A DNA stretch of 64,000 nucleotides from contig NZ_CP024011.1 of the NCBI RefSeq assembly GCF_002688565.1, positions 1,922,001 to 1,986,000 of the forward strand, given 5' to 3'. Below are positions 1 through 10,361 of this stretch, one piece after another; position 1 is the first letter of the stretch, and the number at the start of each line of letters is the position of its first letter. The stretch is from Acinetobacter sp. LoGeW2-3. GTDB lineage: Bacteria; Pseudomonadota; Gammaproteobacteria; Pseudomonadales; Moraxellaceae. Both the position numbers and the translations under genes were made by a program. Below the pieces are notes generated by a model. It saw only the letters and a list, made by a program, of their open reading frames with translations, did not search any database and had not been told where the DNA came from.

Positions 1-1148
1 TGGTGTCTACATGTAACCGAACTGAGATCTACGCGATGTCGGACAATGTCGACATGGTGCTGAACTGGCTCGCCCAAAAAAATGGGGTCGATGTCAAGCA
101 ACTACAAAACCATGTTTATCGCTATGAGAATGCTCAGGCAGTCACTCATCTGATGCGTGTCGCCAGTGGTCTGGATTCGCTAATGCTGGGTGAACCACAA
201 ATTCTAGGTCAGGTAAAAACAGCTTTATCTTTAGCCAAAGAGGCTCATACCGTTTCGCAAAACCTGAACCGTATTTTTGAATATGCTTTCTATGCAGCCA
301 AGCGTGTCCGTTCGGAAACTGCAGTCGGTAGTCATGCTGTATCCATGGGCTATGCTGTAGCTCAATTGGCTATTCAGGTCTTCTCTAAACCGGAAAAGCT
401 AACGGTCATGATTGTGGCGGCAGGTGAGATGAATAGTCTGGTGGCGAAGCATCTGGCAGAGATGGGTGTCGGCAAGGTCATTATTTGCAATCGTACCCGT
501 GCACGTGCTGAAAATCTGGCACAGGAAATTGCCCATCGTGTTGATGTCGAAATTATTGAATTTGATCAGCTGGCAGCAAATCTGCATCGTGCAGATGTGA
601 TTTCCAGCTGTACTGGTAGCCTGCATCAGGTGATTCACTTTGCTGATGTCAAAGCCGCCTTAAAGAAACGTCGTTATCAACAAATGCTATTGGTCGATCT
701 GGCTGTACCACGTGATATTGATGCCAAGGTTGAAAAGCTGGATGGCGTTTATCTCTATGGTGTGGATGACCTGCAAAGCGTAATTGAAGAAAACCTGGCA
801 CAGCGTCGTCAGGCAGCAGTTGAAGCTGAAGTGATGGTCAATCAGCTGGCCACTGAACTGATTACCCAGCAAAAGGTTAATCTGGCAGGCGACACCATTC
901 ATGCCTATCGTGACTATGGTGAGCAGTTGCGAGAAGAGGAGTTGGCCCATGCCATGCAACGCATTGCCAAAGGGGATTTGGCTGCAGAAGTATTGGCAGA
1001 TTTATCACATCGTCTCACCCAAAAGCTGTTACATCCCACCTCGATCGTGCTTCGTGAAGCAGCTAAAGCCGAAGATCCAAGCTGTTTTGAGATGGTGCAG
1101 ACCACCTTGCATGATGTCATGGAAAAACGCCGTAAACCAAAGCACTAA
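1..1148 (+). CDS. hemA: Glutamyl-tRNA reductase, 5' end cut by window start
   Basis: Reduces glutamyl-tRNA(Glu) to glutamate-1-semialdehyde with NADPH, the first committed step of C5 tetrapyrrole synthesis in the cytosol. The reading frame is open from the first bases; the first readable residues are the conserved STCNRTEIY block, whose Cys is the thioester-forming nucleophile of the family. The usual enzyme is about 420-430 residues, so roughly 45 N-terminal residues lie outside the window. The NADP-binding segment reads [14 protein letters not shown], where GAGE is more usual, followed by the VIICNRT strand. A C-terminal helical dimerisation domain is present, ending in EKRRKPKH. Gene end and termination are clean. 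Identification is secure; the start cannot be judged. Confidence 0.96.
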   Translation, partial: VSTCNRTEIYAMSDNVDMVLNWLAQKNGVDVKQLQNHVYRYENAQAVTHLMRVASGLDSLMLGEPQILGQVKTALSLAKEAHTVSQNLNRIFEYAFYAAKRVRSETAVGSHAVSMGYAVAQLAIQVFSKPEKLTVMIVAAGEMNSLVAKHLAEMGVGKVIICNRTRARAENLAQEIAHRVDVEIIEFDQLAANLHRADVISSCTGSLHQVIHFADVKAALKKRRYQQMLLVDLAVPRDIDAKVEKLDGVYLYGVDDLQSVIEENLAQRRQAAVEAEVMVNQLATELITQQKVNLAGDTIHAYRDYGEQLREEELAHAMQRIAKGDLAAEVLADLSHRLTQKLLHPTSIVLREAAKAEDPSCFEMVQTTLHDVMEKRRKPKH

Positions 1149-1165
1149 GTATGTTCAAATCAATA

Positions 1166-1197
1166 AAAAATGGAGATTGTCGTGATCTCCATTTTTG
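1166..1197. terminator. Bidirectional terminator between hemA and dnaG
   Basis: TGGAGAT (1171-1177) pairs with ATCTCCA (1185-1191), flanked by A-tract and T-tract, so it can act on both strands. It lies between the convergent hemA and dnaG stop codons. Confidence 0.8.
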
Positions 1198-1218
1198 TAT
1201 TTGAGCAATAAGAAAAAA

Positions 1219-3153
1219 TCAGTCTTCCAGCAGTGTCATGGTACGCTTGCGGTCAATCTCAAAAATCTGCAGTTTCAGATTCTTCATTTCTTCAATGCTG
1301 CTAAATTTCTTCGACTTAATCTTATGCTTTAAGCATTGATACTGCAGCTTGGTTGAAAAATCGGCTGCCAGCTTATCTGCCTGCTCAGGGGATGAGGTGT
1401 AGTCACTGACATTGGCATGTTGCAGGATATGCTGCAGCTCATGATGATGTGCGGCACAAGCACCGAGTACATAGTAAGTCGATAACTCTGGATCATCTGG
1501 CAGATCATCAAAAATCACATTCAGAATATTCAAAATTTTGTAAAGTAACTGATCCGGTGAAACCAAGGCACGTAATGGCTCAAAATGAATATATAGATAG
1601 GGATGATTGAGCAGAATCGCAATTACATATTCTTCAGCATCAATTTTGGTGCTGAAGCTTAAGCTAGCGTCATTATTGACCTTAGGTTGCCATTTACGGT
1701 TAAAGCCCAGTTTTTCCCTGAAGAACTGTTGCAGCAGATAGCGGTAAGAGCCTTGTTTTGGTAATAGCTCAGTCAGTTGACGCAGTTCCGCCATGACCTG
1801 ACTCTTACCCTCCGGTGTGGTCACATCATGGTTTTGGGCAAGATGGGCAAAGACAAAGTCAGAGAGCAGCGGTGCCTGATCAAGCAAGCGGCGGAAGTTT
1901 TCAATGCCTTCACGACGGATCAGCGAGTCCGGATCATGATCGTTTGGCAGTACAAAGAATTTGAGTTCGCGACCATCATTGAGTAACGGAAGAGCGATCT
2001 CAAGGGTACGACGTGCTGCCTTCTGACCTGCAGCATCACCATCAAAAGCAATGGTAATGCGGTGATTCTGCTTAAACAGAATATTCAGATGTTCTGTATT
2101 ACTGGCGGTACCGAGCGTTGCCACTGCACCATGAATGCCATATTGCTGTAAGGCAATCACATCCATGTAGCCTTCGACCATCAGCCAGTCTTGAGCTTTC
2201 TGCTTACGACCTTCATATAGGCCATACAGCAGCTGGTTCTTATGGAAAACTTCTGAATCCGGCGAGTTGATGTATTTTGGCTTGATCTCATCATTCAGCG
2301 CTCGACCACCAAAACCAACGACACGACCTTTCGGATCACGAATCGGGAAAATGACCCGATCGCGTAACAAGTCGAAATCACGACCATTGTCACTGGTACG
2401 AATTAACCCAAGAAGTTTTAAACCTTCAATATCTTGTGGGAAGGCTTTTTCCAGATGCTGCCAGTCTTCCGGTGCATAGCCTAAACGCCAGTAAGCAATT
2501 GTTTCAGCACTTAGGCCACGCTGACGGAAATACTGCTGTGCGCTGGCACTGTTTGGTAACTGACGTTCATAAAACTGTGCAATATTTTCCAGCAGGTCAA
2601 ACAGGTTACCTTCCTGCGGTGCATCCTGCATCGGCATCTGCTCAAAAGAAGCAAATGGATCGCCGTAGTATTCCTGTTCAGGATTCTGAAACTCTGCAAA
2701 AGGATCGAAGCTAGAAACAGCTGCAGTATCACTGGCAGCTGCAGGTGCCTGATTCTGATTATTAGATGTATTGGTTGCAGGCTTTGGTGCAGGCGGTTTT
2801 GCTGCTGGTTTAGGCTTTGCAGCTTCACGCTTGTATTTAAGCTTGCTGGATTCCTGATTATCTTTAGGTAACTCAATCCCAGTCTGACTGGACAGGTCTT
2901 TCATCACTTCGATGAAATTGCGGTTGCCAATATCCATCAAAAAGCGGATGGCATTACCATTGGCCTGACAGCCAAAGCAGTGAAAATACTGCTTGTCACG
3001 ATAAACGTGAAAAGAAGGAGATTTTTCCTGATGGAAAGGGCAACAGCCCGAATAAGTACGGCCAGTTTTTTTTAATTTCACGAATTGACCAATCACATCG
3101 ACAATGTCGGTGCGATCGAGAATCTGATCAATCGTATGTTGAGGAATGGCCAT
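1219..3153 (-). CDS. dnaG: DNA primase
   Basis: Synthesises RNA primers for lagging-strand replication at the fork with DnaB. The N-terminal CHC2 zinc finger is intact (Cys38, His41, Cys59, Cys62). The TOPRIM core carries MVEGYMDVIAL and the acidic AFDGDAAG motif. A C-terminal DnaB-binding region follows. At 644 residues it is longer than the 581-residue E. coli enzyme. Most of the excess is a Pro/Ala/Lys- then Gln/acid-rich low-complexity linker at about residues 100-185, between zinc-binding and polymerase domains. The gene stands alone here rather than between rpsU and rpoD as in enterics. The ATG start gives the canonical IDQILDRTDIVDVI beginning. Confidence 0.97.
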   Translation of the reverse strand: MAIPQHTIDQILDRTDIVDVIGQFVKLKKTGRTYSGCCPFHQEKSPSFHVYRDKQYFHCFGCQANGNAIRFLMDIGNRNFIEVMKDLSSQTGIELPKDNQESSKLKYKREAAKPKPAAKPPAPKPATNTSNNQNQAPAAASDTAAVSSFDPFAEFQNPEQEYYGDPFASFEQMPMQDAPQEGNLFDLLENIAQFYERQLPNSASAQQYFRQRGLSAETIAYWRLGYAPEDWQHLEKAFPQDIEGLKLLGLIRTSDNGRDFDLLRDRVIFPIRDPKGRVVGFGGRALNDEIKPKYINSPDSEVFHKNQLLYGLYEGRKQKAQDWLMVEGYMDVIALQQYGIHGAVATLGTASNTEHLNILFKQNHRITIAFDGDAAGQKAARRTLEIALPLLNDGRELKFFVLPNDHDPDSLIRREGIENFRRLLDQAPLLSDFVFAHLAQNHDVTTPEGKSQVMAELRQLTELLPKQGSYRYLLQQFFREKLGFNRKWQPKVNNDASLSFSTKIDAEEYVIAILLNHPYLYIHFEPLRALVSPDQLLYKILNILNVIFDDLPDDPELSTYYVLGACAAHHHELQHILQHANVSDYTSSPEQADKLAADFSTKLQYQCLKHKIKSKKFSSIEEMKNLKLQIFEIDRKRTMTLLED

Positions 3154-3314
3154 GGCGTGCTAAGCTTCTCGTGCTGCTTGATATAAGCGCTAAATCATTG
3201 AAAAAATTAGGTGAGTCAAAAACTCGGCCTATCAATTAAATTGTATAAACCTTTTGTGTAATTTGTTCAAGAACTGTTCAGGGTGCTGTTGGTTTTAGCA
3301 CAGCCGAAAATACA

Positions 3315-3342
3315 AAAGGGCAAGTATGATACCTTGCCCTTT
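3315..3342 (-). terminator. Terminator of bamD
   Basis: Ten-base arms AAAGGGCAAG (3315-3324) and CTTGCCCTTT (3333-3342) with an 8-base loop and a following T-rich stretch on the minus strand, 28 bases after the bamD stop codon. Confidence 0.75.
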
Positions 3343-3369
3343 ATAAAAATGCACCTGAAACGCGGAGTG

Positions 3370-4359
3370 TTATTCCTCAGTTGCTTCAGGTTGCTCAGTT
3401 TCAGTGTTTTTCGGACGATCTAGCAAACCAAATGACATACGGTTGGTCAGACTACGTTCCTGTTTAGGCTCTGGAATATTGTCAGAACCAGCATAAGTAC
3501 GCGCTTCCTTACCGAAGATCCCCAAGGTTGCACGGTTGAAGAAACTGCCTTCGCTACGCGCTGAACTTAAATTCACTGTACCGTCTGAATTGACCAGACT
3601 TGGATAGTTCAGTTTCAGCACTTCGATATATTGTTGTGAAGTGGCTTTATCACCTAGCTTGTCATAGCCATAGGCGATCGTTGCTAAAGCTTCTGGTGTT
3701 TGTGGCACTTGTGGGTAGTGTTCAATCACCCATTGCGCACGTTCAACCGCAGCAAGATAAGCCTTACGCTTGATATTAAAACGCGCTGCATTCATTTCAT
3801 GCTCAGCCAGTTCTTCACCAATAAACTTCATACGCTGTGCAGCATCAACTGCATATTCGCTTGAAGGATAACGACGAATGAAATCGACAAAGTTTTGATA
3901 AGCTACTTTCAGATAGCTGACGTCACGGTGCGCTTGTTTCAGCTTGGTATAGCGCAGCAGACCATTATAGTTCTGCTCCATATTGGCTACACCACGTACA
4001 TAGTAGGCATAGTCCACATTAGGATGTTGTGGGTTTAGACGGATGAAGCGGTCAGCCAATGCCACTGCACCTTCATAATCCTTTTGCTGGAATTTGACAT
4101 AGATCAGTTCCAGTTGCGCCTGTGCTGCATATTGGCTGGTAGGGAAATAGGTTTCTAGACCTTCAAGCTGACGTGCAGCATCAGTATATTGCTTACGATC
4201 AAGTGCTTTTTGTGCTTTTTGAATATAAACCTGTTCGCTGGCTTCAGGGCCTTTATCCACGACGTCTTTTTTTGTTGGATTACTGCTACAGCCTACCATT
4301 GCCGATGCAACGCCTAACGTAATTGCAAGCATTGTCATTTTATAATGTGGTAGCGACAT
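3370..4359 (-). CDS. bamD: Outer-membrane protein assembly lipoprotein BamD
   Basis: Essential lipoprotein of the BAM complex that inserts beta-barrel proteins into the outer membrane. The N terminus is a lipoprotein signal with lipobox AMVGC (Cys24 lipidated) followed by SSNP. The body is a run of TPR-type helices (KAQKALDRKQYTDAARQLE, ALADRFIRLNPQHPNVDYAYY, FVDFIRRYPSSEYAVDA). At 329 residues it is longer than the 245-residue E. coli protein; the last 80 or so residues form a polar extension ending in an acidic tail. It is divergent from rluD with a 71-base shared upstream region, an arrangement conserved in many gammaproteobacteria. Confidence 0.95.
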   Translation of the reverse strand: MSLPHYKMTMLAITLGVASAMVGCSSNPTKKDVVDKGPEASEQVYIQKAQKALDRKQYTDAARQLEGLETYFPTSQYAAQAQLELIYVKFQQKDYEGAVALADRFIRLNPQHPNVDYAYYVRGVANMEQNYNGLLRYTKLKQAHRDVSYLKVAYQNFVDFIRRYPSSEYAVDAAQRMKFIGEELAEHEMNAARFNIKRKAYLAAVERAQWVIEHYPQVPQTPEALATIAYGYDKLGDKATSQQYIEVLKLNYPSLVNSDGTVNLSSARSEGSFFNRATLGIFGKEARTYAGSDNIPEPKQERSLTNRMSFGLLDRPKNTETEQPEATEE

Positions 4360-4430
4360 AAAAATTCCTCTGTTAATACGGGCAATGAGCTACAATTGCA
4401 CTATTAAACCACTTTTGTCTGAATGAGCAA

Positions 4431-5483
4431 ATGAGTCAAGCACAATCTTCCAATTCTAATTTCCCTGAAACTGATTTTAATTTACTTGAAGATTCTGAGG
4501 ATGCAGATAACCATACTTCAGACACAACTGCAACACGTTTATCGTTGCAATTTCAAGTGGATGAAACCTATCTGGGCCAGCGTATCGATCAGGTTGCAGC
4601 GATCGTATGGAGCGATTTTTCCCGCGAGAAGCTGAAACAGTGGATCAAAGACGGGAACTTATTGGTCAATGGTCAACCTGTAAAACCTAAATATAAATGT
4701 GATGGTTTTGAAACGCTTACCTTAAATGTTGAGCTTGAGGCGCAGACCCGTAGCCTTCCTGAAGATATTCCGCTGGATATCGTCTATGAAGATGATGACA
4801 TCATGGTGGTGAACAAACCACTGGGGATGGTGGTGCATCCGGGTGCGGGCAATAGCTCAGGTACTTTGGTGAATGCCTTATTGCATCACTATCCAAAATC
4901 AGCAGAATTGGCACGTGCCGGTCTGGTGCATCGTATCGATAAAGATACATCGGGTTTACTGGTTGTTGCAAAAAACCTTGAAGCACAATTCTCTTTAAGC
5001 CGTCAGCTTGAGAAAAAATCGGTATATCGTGTTTATGACCTGATTGTATATGGCAACATCATTGCTGGCGGTACCATTGATGAGCCGATCAAACGCCATC
5101 CAGTAGATCGCGTGAAAATGACGGTTCTTCCAGGCGGTAAAGATGCCGTAACGCATTACAACGTGAAAGAACGCTTCCAGCACTTTACTCGCGTTCAGGC
5201 ACGTCTGGAAACAGGTCGTACCCATCAGATCCGTGTGCACTTTAGCTATATTGGCTATGGTCTGGTCGGTGATCAGGTGTATATGCCGCGTGTCCGTATG
5301 CCAGCTGGTGCTTCACAGTTACTTGAAGATACTTTACGTGGCTTTAAACGTCAGGCCCTGCATGCAGCGACTTTAGGTCTGAAACATCCACGTACTAAAG
5401 AAGAAATGACTTTCAATGCGCCGTGGCCAGAAGACTTCGCGAATTTAGTTGAAGTGCTGCGCAGCGAAAACAAGGCTTATTAA
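4431..5483 (+). CDS. rluD: 23S rRNA pseudouridine(1911/1915/1917) synthase
   Basis: Isomerises three uridines of helix 69 in 23S rRNA, important for ribosome assembly. It has an acidic, Ser/Asn-rich N-terminal extension (about 35 residues), then an S4 RNA-binding domain (about 45-105) and the RluA-type catalytic domain with GLVHRIDKDTSGLLVVAK; Asp170 is the catalytic aspartate. RTHQIRVHFSYIGYGLVGD is the second conserved block. The alternative family member RluC is less likely given the bamD neighbour and the following pgeF, the standard rluD-pgeF pairing. Confidence 0.95.
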   Translation: MSQAQSSNSNFPETDFNLLEDSEDADNHTSDTTATRLSLQFQVDETYLGQRIDQVAAIVWSDFSREKLKQWIKDGNLLVNGQPVKPKYKCDGFETLTLNVELEAQTRSLPEDIPLDIVYEDDDIMVVNKPLGMVVHPGAGNSSGTLVNALLHHYPKSAELARAGLVHRIDKDTSGLLVVAKNLEAQFSLSRQLEKKSVYRVYDLIVYGNIIAGGTIDEPIKRHPVDRVKMTVLPGGKDAVTHYNVKERFQHFTRVQARLETGRTHQIRVHFSYIGYGLVGDQVYMPRVRMPAGASQLLEDTLRGFKRQALHAATLGLKHPRTKEEMTFNAPWPEDFANLVEVLRSENKAY

Positions 5484-5523
5484 TTTCTTCATTTCCAGCA
5501 TTTGTCAGTAAAAGGGAAGAGAC

Positions 5524-6264
5524 ATGCAATTTGTACAAGGTTTGCCTCAAGGCGTTTATGTGGGTCAGACCCGTGTTCATCATGAACAGGTACAACCATC
5601 GGAGCAGCCAGAACTGGCAGGCTTTAACCTGGCATTGCATGTCAATGATGATCCATCACGTGTACAAAAACATCGCATCCAGTTGCTGAAGGATTTCCAC
5701 CCTTATGGCGTGGATAAAATCACCTGGATGACGCAAACGCATAGCACCATTTGCCATACCATTAACGAAGAGATGCCATTTGAGGCATTGATTGGCGATG
5801 GTCTGGTCACACAGCGTAAAGCACATGCCTTGATGATGATGACCGCGGACTGTTTACCAGTGGTACTGGGTAATGCTGAATGTACAGAAGTTGCCAATCT
5901 GCATGCAGGCTGGCGTGGGCTGGCAGGTGGTATTGTGGAAAATACCCTTACTGCGATGCAAACGAAGCCAACCTGGGCATGGTTAGGTGCTGCGATCAGC
6001 CAACCGTGTTTTGAAATTGGTGCAGAAGTGAAAGAAGCATTCTGTTCAAAATATCCTGAACTGGACAGTGCCTTTCAAGCTGGTGAACAGGCAGGTAAGC
6101 ACTATGCGGATTTGTATGCGATTGCGCGTTATATCTTGAATCAGCATGGTATTCAAACTGTGTTGGGCGGGGATCAGTGTTCGTATCGTCAGGCAGATGA
6201 GTACTTCTCCTATCGCCGTGAAGCCAAGACCGGACGTATGGCAACATTCGTGTTTATGGCTTGA
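5524..6264 (+). CDS. pgeF: Peptidoglycan editing factor PgeF (YfiH family)
   Basis: Member of the DUF152/YfiH family, described as a multicopper-oxidase-like fold that removes misincorporated amino acids from peptidoglycan precursors. Conserved metal-ligand segments are visible: TQTHSTICH, MMTADCLPV and NLHAGWRGLAGGI. At 246 residues it matches the family length. A GGGAAGA Shine-Dalgarno lies 6-12 bases before the ATG, and the gene starts 40 bases after rluD, so the two are probably cotranscribed. Confidence 0.92.
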   Translation: MQFVQGLPQGVYVGQTRVHHEQVQPSEQPELAGFNLALHVNDDPSRVQKHRIQLLKDFHPYGVDKITWMTQTHSTICHTINEEMPFEALIGDGLVTQRKAHALMMMTADCLPVVLGNAECTEVANLHAGWRGLAGGIVENTLTAMQTKPTWAWLGAAISQPCFEIGAEVKEAFCSKYPELDSAFQAGEQAGKHYADLYAIARYILNQHGIQTVLGGDQCSYRQADEYFSYRREAKTGRMATFVFMA

Positions 6265-6304
6265 AAATGTTAAACTTCACTGAAACCTTTGGCTTTTAAT
6301 TGTT

Positions 6305-6856
6305 ATGTCCCTATCTTCAAAAACGCTCGCGATTGTTTATCACAGTCCTTATGGACACACTGCCAAAGTTGCTCATTATATTGAACAGGGTGCACAGCAG
6401 GCAGGCGTTCAGGTTGCTTTGATGAATGTAGAGCAAGTGGACTGGGATGTGCTGGATGCCGCAGATGCTATCATTTTTGGCTGCCCGACCTATATGGGCA
6501 GTATCAGTGCTGCGATGAAGCTGTTTATTGAACAATCTTCTAAACGCTGGCTGGCGCGTGCATGGCAGGGCAAGCTGGCAGCGGCCTTTACCAATGGCGG
6601 TGGTCTCAGTGGTGACAAGCTGGCGGTACTGCAACAGATCAACCTGTTTGCCATGCAGCATGGTATGTTATGGGCAGGTTTGCCGTTGATGCCAACAGGG
6701 CGTAGCGTAACGGATCTAAACCGTATGTCGAGCTTCCTAGGTTTGATGACTCAATCTGATAATGCCCCGGTTGAGGTCACACCACCGGAAGGTGATTTGC
6801 AAACCGCAATATTATTCGGTGAGCATGTTGCCCAGACATTACACCGTTTGCATTAA
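6305..6856 (+). CDS. Flavodoxin-like NAD(P)H-dependent oxidoreductase
   Basis: Flavodoxin-fold protein related to WrbA quinone reductases. The N-terminal phosphate-binding loop reads IVYHSPYGHTAKVA and the FMN-contact segment reads FGCPTYMGSISAAMKLFIE. AFTNGGGLSGDK resembles the WrbA third loop. It is 183 residues, slightly shorter than WrbA (about 198). Probable role: FMN-dependent two-electron reduction of quinones. It starts 40 bases after pgeF and may be the last gene of the rluD-pgeF unit, since a strong terminator follows. The exact substrate is unknown. Confidence 0.8.
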   Translation: MSLSSKTLAIVYHSPYGHTAKVAHYIEQGAQQAGVQVALMNVEQVDWDVLDAADAIIFGCPTYMGSISAAMKLFIEQSSKRWLARAWQGKLAAAFTNGGGLSGDKLAVLQQINLFAMQHGMLWAGLPLMPTGRSVTDLNRMSSFLGLMTQSDNAPVEVTPPEGDLQTAILFGEHVAQTLHRLH

Positions 6857-6872
6857 TAAAAGATTTTGAAAT

Positions 6873-6904
6873 AAAAAAACCTCCATCAAATGGAGGTTTT
6901 TTTA
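6873..6904. terminator. Bidirectional terminator
   Basis: AAAAACCTCCA / TGGAGGTTTTT stem around the loop TCAAA, with A and T tracts on both sides, between the convergent flavodoxin-like gene and smpB. Confidence 0.85.
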
Positions 6905-6921
6905 TAGGCATTATGTAACCA

Positions 6922-7401
6922 TTATCGATGGAAAATACGCGCTTTATCGCGTTGCCAGTCGCGGTCTTTTTCAGTCGCACGCTTGTCGTGTAACTGTTTA
7001 CCTTTCACTAAGGCAATTTCCAGCTTGGCATTTGGACCTTTCCAGTAACACGCTAGTGGCACGCATGAATAACCCTTCTGGTTAATTGCTCCCAGAAGTT
7101 TTTCAATTTCTCGGCGATTCAGCAACAGTTTACGGGTACGCGTCGCTTCAGGCACTACATGGGTAGAAGCACTCAAGAGTGGCTGAATCTGGGCACCAAA
7201 CAGGAAAGCCTCGCCATTTTTAAAGGTGATATAGCTTTCTACAATGGTCATACGACCCGCACGCAAGGATTTTACTTCCCAGCCTTGTAATGAAAGTCCA
7301 GCTTCAAATTTTTCTTCAATAAAATAATCGTGACGGGCACGTTTGTTTAGCGCAATCGTTCCGCCGTTATTTTTTTTAACTACAATACTTGCTTTCGCCA
7401 T
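6922..7401 (-). CDS. smpB: SsrA-binding protein SmpB
   Basis: Binds tmRNA and delivers it to stalled ribosomes for trans-translation. The 159 residues match the family length. Typical blocks are present: [32 protein letters not shown] and the basic C-terminal tail [20 protein letters not shown] that becomes helical in the ribosomal mRNA channel. The ssrA gene itself is not in this window. Confidence 0.97.
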   Translation of the reverse strand: MAKASIVVKKNNGGTIALNKRARHDYFIEEKFEAGLSLQGWEVKSLRAGRMTIVESYITFKNGEAFLFGAQIQPLLSASTHVVPEATRTRKLLLNRREIEKLLGAINQKGYSCVPLACYWKGPNAKLEIALVKGKQLHDKRATEKDRDWQRDKARIFHR

Positions 7402-7524
7402 AATCTGATACTTCCAAACTTGCTGCTATTGTACCGCAACTTTAATTGAGTTGAAGTTTTTAAATTGATGGAGTTTCTTCGCCAAAAAATCAAGATTTTG
7501 TTAAAATAGAAACTTACACAATAA

Positions 7525-8296
<772 letters not shown>

Positions 8297-8321
8297 TTCG
8301 TATATTTGATACTATGCGGCT

Positions 8322-8700
<379 letters not shown>

Positions 8701-8728
8701 AATTTTGATCAATCAGCGCAATATGGGG

Positions 8729-8757
8729 TTGACGTTTTTTTTAGAAAAACTCATAAT
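8729..8757 (+). promoter_or_regulatory. tRNA-Met promoter with GC-rich discriminator
   Basis: TTGACG (8729-8734), 17-base spacer, CATAAT (8752-8757), followed by GCGCGC before the tRNA. A GC-rich discriminator is the known hallmark of stringently controlled stable-RNA promoters. Confidence 0.75.
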
Positions 8758-8772
8758 GCGCGCACAGTTTAA

Positions 8773-8849
8773 GGCTATGTAGCTCAGTTGGTTAGAGCAC
8801 CGCACTCATAATGCGGGGGTCACAAGTTCAAGTCTCGTCATAGCCACCA
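8773..8849 (+). tRNA. metT: tRNA-Met(CAU), elongator
   Basis: A 77-nt cloverleaf with encoded CCA. The anticodon stem CCGCA/TGCGG encloses CTCATAA, giving anticodon CAT. The 5' half GGCTATGTAGCTCAGTTGG closely follows the enterobacterial elongator tRNA-Met rather than the lysidine-modified tRNA-Ile2, which also has CAT. The acceptor stem GGCTATG/CATAGCC starts with a G-C pair, so it is not the initiator. Confidence 0.95.
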
Positions 8850-8856
8850 TATTCTG

Positions 8857-8888
8857 AAAAAACCCACTCCGATTGAGTGGGTTTTTTT
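8857..8888 (+). terminator. tRNA-Met terminator
   Basis: AACCCACTC pairs with GAGTGGGTT around CGATT, followed by a run of T residues, 8 bases after the tRNA. Confidence 0.85.
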
Positions 8889-8948
8889 ATGCCCGTAAAA
8901 ATTAAAATGATATGATGAGTGAAATGTAAACAACTGAATTAAATAAGA

Positions 8949-10361
8949 ATGACTGCAGATCAGCTGAATTGGGCAAAAGACAATTTTGAAAATATAGAAA
9001 GAGCATGGGAAGGGGATCTTTGGGATAGAAAGCGTCTAGGATTACAATTAGAGCGTTATGTAGATCGTTTGCAATGTGGTGCTGTCTTAGCTCTGGATGC
9101 ACGTTGGGGTGAAGGAAAAACATGGTTTGTACGCCATTGGACAAAGCATTTAGAAACGAAAGATCATAATGTGATTTATTTAGATGCCTTTGCAAATGAT
9201 TACTTAGATGATCCATTTTTAGTTATCACGTCTGAAATTGCGAATGTTTTAAAAAAAGATAAGAGTACTAGCCGAAAAATTAATAAATTAATTCGTTTAT
9301 CTGCCTTAGTTGGAACGGCATTATTGCCTTCTTTGCCTAAAGTTGCTTTGACACTTGGCTTGCATCTCGTTGGAGCAGGACTAATCAGTACTGCTTTACA
9401 ACAAGGTTATGAAAGTGCAAAAGATGAAATTGAAAAATTATCGGATGAAGCAAGTGACCGAATAAAGGAAAGTATTCAGGAAAAGATGGCTAATCATGAA
9501 GCTGAAAAGAAAACTTTAATAGAGTTTAAAAGGCATTTAGCTGAAACCGTAGAAAAATTAGATAAGCCTTTAATTTTTATTATTGATGAACTTGATCGTT
9601 GCCGTCCTGATTTTTCAATTCGACTTATTGAAAGGATCAAACATTTTTTTGATATTAAAAAAATTGTTTTTGTTTTAGTTATGGATAAAACACAGTTTTC
9701 AAATGTTGTATGTCATAACTATGGATATGATAAAAAAATTGGTGAAGAGTATTTAGATAAGTTTATTGATTTTACAGTGGGATTAAATTCATTAGCTCCT
9801 GACTTGATGGATAATTTTAAAGTAAATATTCATAGTACCTTTGAAAATTTAGGAATAGATTTAAGTAATCAAAAACTTGATGGTTGCATAGAACATGTAG
9901 ATTTCTATGCAAGAAAAAACAAATTATCAAAAAGAGCAATTGTGAAATTGGCGAGTCAATTTTCATTACTTTATTTAACTGATTTTGATAGTAATAAAAA
10001 TCAGTTATTAATAATGTTTTTGTTAAATCCTACATTTCTTTTAAAAAGTAATACTTCTTTGGAATTGCTTGGAACTTTATTAGATCAAATGGATAATTAT
10101 ATTCAATCGAATAAAGATGATTTTGAAAAATACCATGGGGAAAATTATAGGGTTGATACCCATACTACAGTATTAATGAGGAAGGCAAATTTCTTTCACG
10201 ATGAACTAGGAATCTTAATTTTTATTCAATTGGTTGAATATTATGAGCAGTTAGTTAACTCACAGAAAAGATTTACTGCTGTATCAGTCAGAAATCTTAG
10301 ACCAACAAATAATACGGATTTTTATGGCGGATGGAAAAATTACATATTTGGAGGAATTTGA
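8949..10361 (+). CDS. KAP-family P-loop ATPase, function unknown
   Basis: A 470-residue protein of the KAP NTPase family (Kidins220/ARMS and PifA), predicted to hydrolyse ATP at the membrane. Walker A is ARWGEGKT (about 51-58, Lys57). Walker B is [13 protein letters not shown] with Asp213 and Glu214. Between them sits a hydrophobic stretch at about 115-140, then a Glu/Lys-rich helical segment at about 145-200; a membrane insert at this place is a known KAP trait. The C-terminal half matches nothing I recognise. The gene is visibly more AT-rich than its neighbours (runs of AAA, TTT and ATT codons), which suggests horizontal acquisition. A TATGAT at 8911-8916 could be its -10, without a good -35. 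It overlaps the convergent acyltransferase gene by 22 bases. The F-plasmid relative PifA blocks phage T7; a defence role here is inference only. Confidence 0.82.
   Translation: MTADQLNWAKDNFENIERAWEGDLWDRKRLGLQLERYVDRLQCGAVLALDARWGEGKTWFVRHWTKHLETKDHNVIYLDAFANDYLDDPFLVITSEIANVLKKDKSTSRKINKLIRLSALVGTALLPSLPKVALTLGLHLVGAGLISTALQQGYESAKDEIEKLSDEASDRIKESIQEKMANHEAEKKTLIEFKRHLAETVEKLDKPLIFIIDELDRCRPDFSIRLIERIKHFFDIKKIVFVLVMDKTQFSNVVCHNYGYDKKIGEEYLDKFIDFTVGLNSLAPDLMDNFKVNIHSTFENLGIDLSNQKLDGCIEHVDFYARKNKLSKRAIVKLASQFSLLYLTDFDSNKNQLLIMFLLNPTFLLKSNTSLELLGTLLDQMDNYIQSNKDDFEKYHGENYRVDTHTTVLMRKANFFHDELGILIFIQLVEYYEQLVNSQKRFTAVSVRNLRPTNNTDFYGGWKNYIFGGI

Noticed and set aside
8773..8849. tRNA-Ile2 with CAT anticodon
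   Set aside because: The arms follow elongator tRNA-Met and not the GGCCCCT-type tRNA-Ile2.
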